NCBI RefSeq assembly: GCF_003597395.2
Contig: NC_133771.1
Coordinates: 137,946,441-138,010,440 of the forward strand
Direction: 5' to 3'
DNA length: 64,000 nt
Origin: Chelonoidis abingdonii
Lineage: Eukaryota > Chordata > Testudines > Testudinidae
In this document: in pieces, positions 58,497-64,000 of the stretch
How positions within the stretch are numbered: the stretch's first letter is position 1
Layout of the letters: every line of letters begins with the position of its first letter
Made by a program: the position numbers and the translations under genes
Notes under the pieces: generated by a model
Databases searched by the model: none
What the model was told of the DNA's origin: nothing
Seen by the model: the letters and a program-made list of their open reading frames with translations, nothing else

Positions 58497-60556
58497 TCCT
58501 GAGCAAGGAGTCTTCCCAGTTGGTACATGGGCTCTGTACCTGCCCTGCTGCTAGCCCCTGGAGTTGGGTTTGTGCCAGGATGCTGCGGGGGTGTAGCAGG
58601 AATGTAGCTATTCTGTGCAAGACCTATAAGGAGGCTTGGAAGCAAAGTGTAAGTGAGAACAGACCTAAGGCTGCTCTAACTGATATCAGAGGTCAGGCGG
58701 GCCCCTGAGTGAGCCCAGCATAGAGGGATCGCAAAGGTGGTTTAAAGCCACCTTTGCCCACCCCCTGATTCCTGCCCCAAATTCAGGACCTGACTAACTG
58801 AGAACTGGGTCCAGTTAATCATCAAAGCAGGCGATGGAGAATCAAGACTCCTGGGGCCTCTGATTCTGATCTCAGTACACATATATAAATTAAGAGCTAC
58901 ATCAAATCCAAACTCAGACCTTCAGGGCCTAATCATTCTCTTACATTGGTGTGAAGAAGAAGCATATCCATTGCATTCAACAGAGCTATACTGGCGCATA
59001 ATAAGCATGATAGGAGAGTCAGGGCAGGCCTCTGTCCATTTTCCAATGTCTGCTCTCAAGGCATTCCCCTCAGTCTCAGCCAGCATTCCCAGCTATTTGA
59101 GTAATACTTGCTGTATTTTCCAATGGCTTTGTAAACCTTGCTGGTATCCTGAGGTGGTTTGGTTCTTCCCATGCCCACAAAAGTTCTCAACACCTTTTTT
59201 GTAGCATCAGCTGTTGAGCAGCCCTCTGGACCTTTCAATGCTGCCAGCAGCATTACTGACCCTGCTCCTTTTGCACTGAGGGAGAATAGACTGTCAAATT
59301 ATGGTTCCTCCTGCATATGAACACTGGGCGGAGAAGATCTTTGCATCCATTCCCCCAATCTAAACCACGCTGAAGTAAAGTACCCTCATTCAAGGAGTCC
59401 TTTTGAATCTCAGTCCACAGGTTTGAGGCTTGTCTTTGTAATATGTTAATTGGGTGGTCCCTCCTACTGGAATTTCCAAGACAAACAAGAAACAGTAACA
59501 AATATATACACATACACACCTATTCACTCACAACTAGACATACATTTATTCAGAAAAAAGATAAGAGTAGAAATTAGTTTGCTAAACTATATTATGTACC
59601 ATAAAAACTGGACAAAACAGAATTCCTTGTGAGCGTGCTACTGAAGAAAATACATTCCTTAATGAAAGCTGCTGAAATGACAATGTTTTCATAGTGTTCA
59701 ATACTTGATGCCTTATGAGTCTCTCTCTCTCTCTCTCTCTCTCTCCTCCTCCCCCCAAATGTCCTCTATACTTTGTTTTAGTTCATATTCCTTGGGACAA
59801 AAGAATCACTGTTCAATCAAAATTCAAAAGCACATGATAGAGTTCCTAAAGGGCTTGATTCAACTTTTGAGAATTCATTGAACAGAGATTGTTTAAACCA
59901 GAAGAACTGTCAGACACAAGGTACCAGATGTCCAGACATCTATGTCATCCCATCCTTTGCTTCAGAAGGTTTTTGGGCTGAAGACTGTCCCCGGTTGTTT
60001 TCTCAACCTCTTCTTTCTTCTGTGCAGCACTCGAACTGCATGTGTGGGAGTACAGGTGGTTATGCTGTACTACTTCTTCCTATTGCTGCCAGGTGAATAA
60101 AAGAGGAAAGTTAAACCTGGGCTTACTATCATTGGGGGGCATGGATGCCATTTTGAGAGCATGGGTAACACACAATCTCTTTTCTTTCCTAATTCAAGCA
60201 TTGCTTCTGAGGTATATTTGTTAATTGTTCGGATATTCATTACTGAAAACTGCCAGTAAATTCCCAAAGTATCACCTACCTTACATATACTAAATAGAAT
60301 GATCCATCACCCCATCCTAAGAGAGCTTTATTGATTCATTCATTTCAGTGGACACCTCCAGAAATTGCCTTCCTTGCTTTTAAAACTCTGGGGGCTAGAG
60401 TCTGATATTCTTATTCAGACTGAATAGTAACATACTCCACATGGTGCAAAGTACTATTCCATATGAATCAGGGTATCACAAGTGGGCTCTATATAAAAGT
60501 GTTCCAGGCTAACTCTCATACCTTTTTTATTTTGTCCCCTCCCTGGTATTTCTATT
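58497..60556. other. No gene; (CT)n at 59720-59745
   Basis: Frames such as 58520-58708 and 59253-59519 lack domains. A decayed hairpin repeat may lie at 58925-59020. Confidence 0.4.
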
Positions 60557-60732
60557 CACAGAATATCAGGGTTGGAAGGGACCTCATGAGGTCATCTAGT
60601 CCATCCCCCTGCTCAAAGCAGGACCAGTCCCCAGACAGATTTTTGCCCCAGATCCCTAAATCCTCAAGGATTAAGCTCACAACCTTGGGTTTAAGCAGAC
60701 CAATGCTCAAACCACTAAGCTATCCCTCCTCC
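60557..60732 (-). mobile_element. Tortoise Pol III SINE (Cry SINE), second reverse copy
   Basis: From tail (cacagaatatcagggttgg, gacctcatgaggtcatct) to head (aaaccactaagctatccct). About 90 percent alike to the 46434 copy by eye. Confidence 0.9.
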
Positions 60733-61013
60733 TTAGCTCTCCTTTTTGACTCTTCCTATAATCTTGATATTTTTCGTGACAGCGCCTTCTCCACAGCAGC
60801 CCCACCACTCCCGTTTAGATGTACCCAGTGTGTCCCTGAATATCGGTCAATATTTCTACATATCTCCCACTAAAAGCCACTAGGAAATAGCACACTGAAG
60901 CATGTTTTTTTTATGTTAGGATTCATCTGCTCCAGCCGCTTAGAGACTATGCTGTGTAATTAGTAGCACCTGTGCATTTGCTCTTCCTATATTATACTGG
61001 ACTTTGAGAAGAG
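60733..61013. other. No feature recognised
   Basis: Short spacer between SINEs. Confidence 0.4.
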
Positions 61014-61250
61014 GAAATAGACTGGCATGGGACAGGAGACCTAGGTTCAATTCTTGGCCCAGCTACAGACTTCCTGGGTGACCGGACAAGTCACTTAATT
61101 GCCTTGGCCTCAGTCCTCCATCTGTAAAACAGAGATCATGTAATCCTCCCCGCCCTCACCTCCCAGGGAGGTTGTAAGAACAATGAATGCACTCAGATAT
61201 TATGGTGCTGAGGGCCATAGAAATAAAGAGCTGAATATTTATATTTATAA
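61014..61250 (+). mobile_element. MIR-like CORE-SINE
   Basis: The tRNA-like head has aggttcaattcttg (B-box-like). The core reads gggtgaccggacaagtcac, ggcctcagtcctccat, ctgtaaaacagagatc, and the tail gtgctgagggccatag. Confidence 0.8.
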
Positions 61251-61592
61251 TCAATAGTACAGCTTCTTAGCTACTTTAAGTTCCTGTCTCCACAGAGAGC
61301 GTCCCCTGTTTTAGGTCTTTATATATACATATATTTTTGAAGTAACGTTCCTGATTTCAAAGCTAAGGAACTGAGAAATATCCTTATGCAGGCAGCTTTC
61401 CTCCACTGCAAGCTTATTTTAACCTAACTACAGCGTCTGGACAGCTCATGTGTAAAGTCTGTTGGTCACAATATCTCTTGGGGTTTGACTTAAGGCAAAA
61501 TGTGCATACAGCCTTTTAAGAGGAGACTGTGCTGTTTAAATTAAAAGTGGCATTTTGGTGTCATTTGAGATTTTAAAAAGTTATCCCTAGTC
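61251..61592. other. No feature recognised
   Basis: AT-rich spacer; no credible frame. Confidence 0.4.
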
Positions 61593-61662
61593 TGGGCTTG
61601 ATCCTGTTCCCATAAATTGCTGGGAGCTTTGCTATTGTTTTCATCGGAAGCAGGATTGGGCC
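61593..61662. repeat. Short hairpin repeat
   Basis: gggcttgatcctgttcccat faces aagcaggattgggcc, a decayed stem of the same type as 63641. Confidence 0.5.
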
Positions 61663-62141
61663 AAATAAGCCTACAAGCTCAGTTCAAAAGCAGCAATGCC
61701 AGATATGAAATTGCTGTTATATTGCATGGGGTGAGGAGGAGGAGTGTATTTTGTAGCTCTACTGAGCAGAATCTCAGTAATCCACATATACAGGGTGAGA
61801 CTGTGACAATTAAGAACTATCCTGCATTAGGGGTTCATTAAAGCCCCACTTCCCCAGCAGGAGCACTGGGAAGGAGAATGCCTCCAAGAGCTCCTCAGCA
61901 CATAAGAGGAAAAAACTCACTGTATCACCCCTTAAAAGGGTGTAATGTGCTCTCTCCACTTTCTCTCCATCTCTGCCGGCCAATGTAGGGTGAGAAGGAG
62001 CCACGTCACCACCACCATACTGCCCCTTTTGGAATGGCTTTTGCCCTCGAGAGCACTAGCAGGGACTGCAATGGTGTTTGTTTCCTGCATGGATTGTCCA
62101 AGTAGGAAAGGCTCCTTGTAACTTTGCCTCCTTGTGCACTT
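61663..62141. other. No gene recognised
   Basis: Frames at 61617-61841 and 61932-62324 (minus) lack motifs. Confidence 0.35.
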
Positions 62142-62242
62142 AGGACTTGATCCAGCAAAGCATTTAGGCACATGAATGGTCACACTGACTAATCGTCTGC
62201 TTGCTGTTAAGCAGGTACTTGGGTGCTTTGCTAGATCAGGGC
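62142..62242. repeat. Short hairpin repeat
   Basis: aggacttgatccagcaaagcatttagg faces gtacttgggtgctttgctagatcagg, a stem of about 25 bp. Confidence 0.6.
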
Positions 62243-63031
62243 TGGAGTGCTCAGCACCTTGCAGGATTGAGCCCCCATTGTATAATCTGCACAAAGAAGG
62301 TGAACTTTCTTTACTACTCGCCACTGATTTAATAGCAGTGTAGTCTCGTGTTACTATGTCTTCCTATGCTACTGTACTTTATGAAGTATTAGAAAAAATT
62401 AAAATGAACCTGCAGCTGTCAACATAAATACCTATAGAAGATGCATTTTACTCTTTTTTTTTTTTTAAATTGCCTTTATTCCTTTGCCAACTAGCATAAT
62501 TCACTCATTCACAATTGGTCTCCCAGTTGTCATATTTCAAGTGCAACTCAAAACACATATAGCTCCATAATTTGGACAGTAAGAGGCTAGGCCTGGGTCA
62601 ATTCACAACCAGGGCTGTGTACAAAGAGGGAGCGGGAGTTCATGTGTGGAGAAAAGGTGAAAGGCACTGTGCAGGAACAACAGCTAATTTATAGTTTTAC
62701 AATACACTTGGCCGTGTGACATTGTTTGGACAGGTAAGATATGGAATATTGCACTGTACTGAGGTAGAAATATTTGAGTAGCCAGAATCTTATTTTAACA
62801 GTTGTGTTGGAAATAACGTAAGCCAGAAAAAGAGGGTTTTGTTTTTGTTTTGTTTTTTTCCCAGTACTATCATTCTGGTTCAACAAAATTTGGGAGGTGA
62901 GGTCTATGGAAAACCTCTCAAAAGGAACAGAAATTAGGAGACTACTCTGAAGTTGAGTATTTACTATTTACTGAATTTGTGGAAAACTCTCTGGCAGTCA
63001 GTCCCACGCAACTCTGTACTTTGTTGGACTG
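62243..63031. other. No feature recognised
   Basis: AT-rich, with a T run at 62454-62466 and repeated gttttgtttttg near 62840. Confidence 0.4.
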
Positions 63032-63034
63032 TAA

Positions 63035-63337
63035 GGGCTTGGCTACATTAGAAATTTCAAAGCACTGCCCTGGCAGCGCTGTGGGAGCGCTGCCGCGGCA
63101 GCGCTTTGAAGCGTGAGTGTAGTCAGAGCCACAGCGCTGGGAGAGAGCTCTCCCAGCGCTGCTTGTAAACCACATCCGTTACGGGTGTAGAGTGCAGCGC
63201 TGGGAGCTGCACTCCCAGTGCTGCTGCCCTGATTACACTGACACTTTACAGCGCTGCATCTTGCAGCGCTCAGGGGGGTGTTTTTTCACACCCCTGAGCG
63301 CGAAAGTTGCAGCGCTGTAAAGTGCCAATGTATAAGT
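63035..63337 (-). mobile_element. Harbinger-type MITE with multiple AGCGCTG palindromes
   Basis: After TAA (63032-63034) it begins GGGCTTGGCTACATTAG. It is built of consecutive palindromes: ctgccgcggcag, gctgggagagagctctcccagc, gctgggagctgcactcccagt, and acagcgctgcatc...gttgcagcgctgt with a gtgttttttcacac loop. The right terminus is eroded. It is the complete relative of the truncated 13119-13285 copy, on the opposite strand. Confidence 0.8.
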
Positions 63338-63640
63338 CAAAGGATGACTTCTTTATTTTCAGCCGCTCAACAATAGGGATAAAAGCTATCATAAGCGTTC
63401 TTGTCTATTGGCTTGTTTAATGGATGTATATCTCATTTTCCTTTCTTCTGCATATGAGGTGTAAAGCATGGAAAAGAAAGGAAAATGTACACACACAAAT
63501 CAGAAAGAAAGAGTTGAGAACAGTATAGGTTTAAATGCAGTCAAAAGAAAAGAATCAAATTAACGTTCTGTTTCTGAAAGATTCTGGAAGCTGTCCACCT
63601 TAGCTTCCTCTCCCTTTCTGTGTAATGGATTTCTGCTGTA
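63338..63640. other. No feature recognised
   Basis: AT-rich spacer. Confidence 0.4.
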
Positions 63641-63712
63641 AGGGTCTGATCCAAAGCCCATTGAAGTCAATGGAAATATTCCCATTGTCTTCAGCGAGCT
63701 TTGGACCAGGCC
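63641..63712. repeat. Short hairpin repeat (gaagtcaatgg type)
   Basis: agggtctgatccaaagccca followed by ttgaagtcaatgg pairs with cccattgtcttcagcgagc and tttggaccaggcc across a loop of about 8 bases. Confidence 0.7.
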
Positions 63713-64000
63713 ATAGTGCAAGTTTATGGGGCAGTGCCAGATCTTCTGTTAACAATTTAGGTGGGCTTTTTTTTTTCAATTACAGGTAAAAAAAAATAAA
63801 ATAAAATTTAAAACATGAAATGGAATGAGAATAGAGAGAGAGAGAGAGAGCAAAGAAGAGGAGAAAAGGAAACTGAACATCTGATGGTTGAAGTTTTCCA
63901 GCAACACAAAAGGTTAAATAAAGAAATACAGAAGTGATTGATTATTTTATTTTCTATAGGCTTAAAAACATCCCCAGCTACAACCATAACTGAAATTAGT
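63713..64000. other. No gene; (GA)n at 63833-63850
   Basis: AT-rich window end with a GA microsatellite; nothing else seen. Confidence 0.4.

Overview
The window looks like nuclear DNA of a turtle, probably a hidden-necked (cryptodiran) one. Three things point there: three copies of the tRNA-derived tortoise Pol III SINE with its CR1-like tail, turtle-type CR1 LINE 3' ends, and many small hAT, PIF/Harbinger and Tc1/mariner-type elements whose ends and target-site duplications (TSDs) can be read directly. Family names come from recall of sequence patterns; no search was run. No intact protein-coding gene was found. The longest open frames lie in a GC-rich island and are poor coding candidates.

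Layout: 1-31 kb is a mosaic of repeats. It holds LTR-retrotransposon-like fragments at the left edge, a CpG-rich tRNA-derived SINE at 3.96 kb, two opposed copies of one long Harbinger-like element at 5.5-9.0 kb (the second carrying a nested hAT element), and palindromic MITEs, MIR-like SINEs and a Cry SINE at 9-17.6 kb. From 17.6 to 24.7 kb lies a dense block with a broken Myb/SANT-like gene of a Harbinger transposon, a solo LTR with a TCCAG TSD, and a second Harbinger copy with accessory-gene and HARBI1-like transposase remnants. That transposase is split by an LTR with a GGTCC TSD. From 31.2 to 39.3 kb the DNA is AT-rich with almost no recognisable transposons. A CpG island follows at 39.4-40.3 kb, probably a promoter. 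It holds good splice donors on both strands, and a possible non-coding minus-strand exon lies at 37.2 kb. The simplest reading is the 5' end and first intron(s) of a minus-strand gene whose identity is not visible.

From 40.3 to 64 kb the DNA is again intergenic or intronic, with short hairpin repeats, two hAT MITEs with perfect 8-bp TSDs, a foldback repeat, and a nested insertion at 54.4-56.8 kb (CR1 > hAT > CR1). The ordered insertions give a relative chronology. No previously undescribed functional system is evident. The most unusual items are the SINE at 3961, whose tail ends in a LINE-like reading frame, the LTR inside the Harbinger transposase, and the inverted tRNA-like pair at 20.2 kb.
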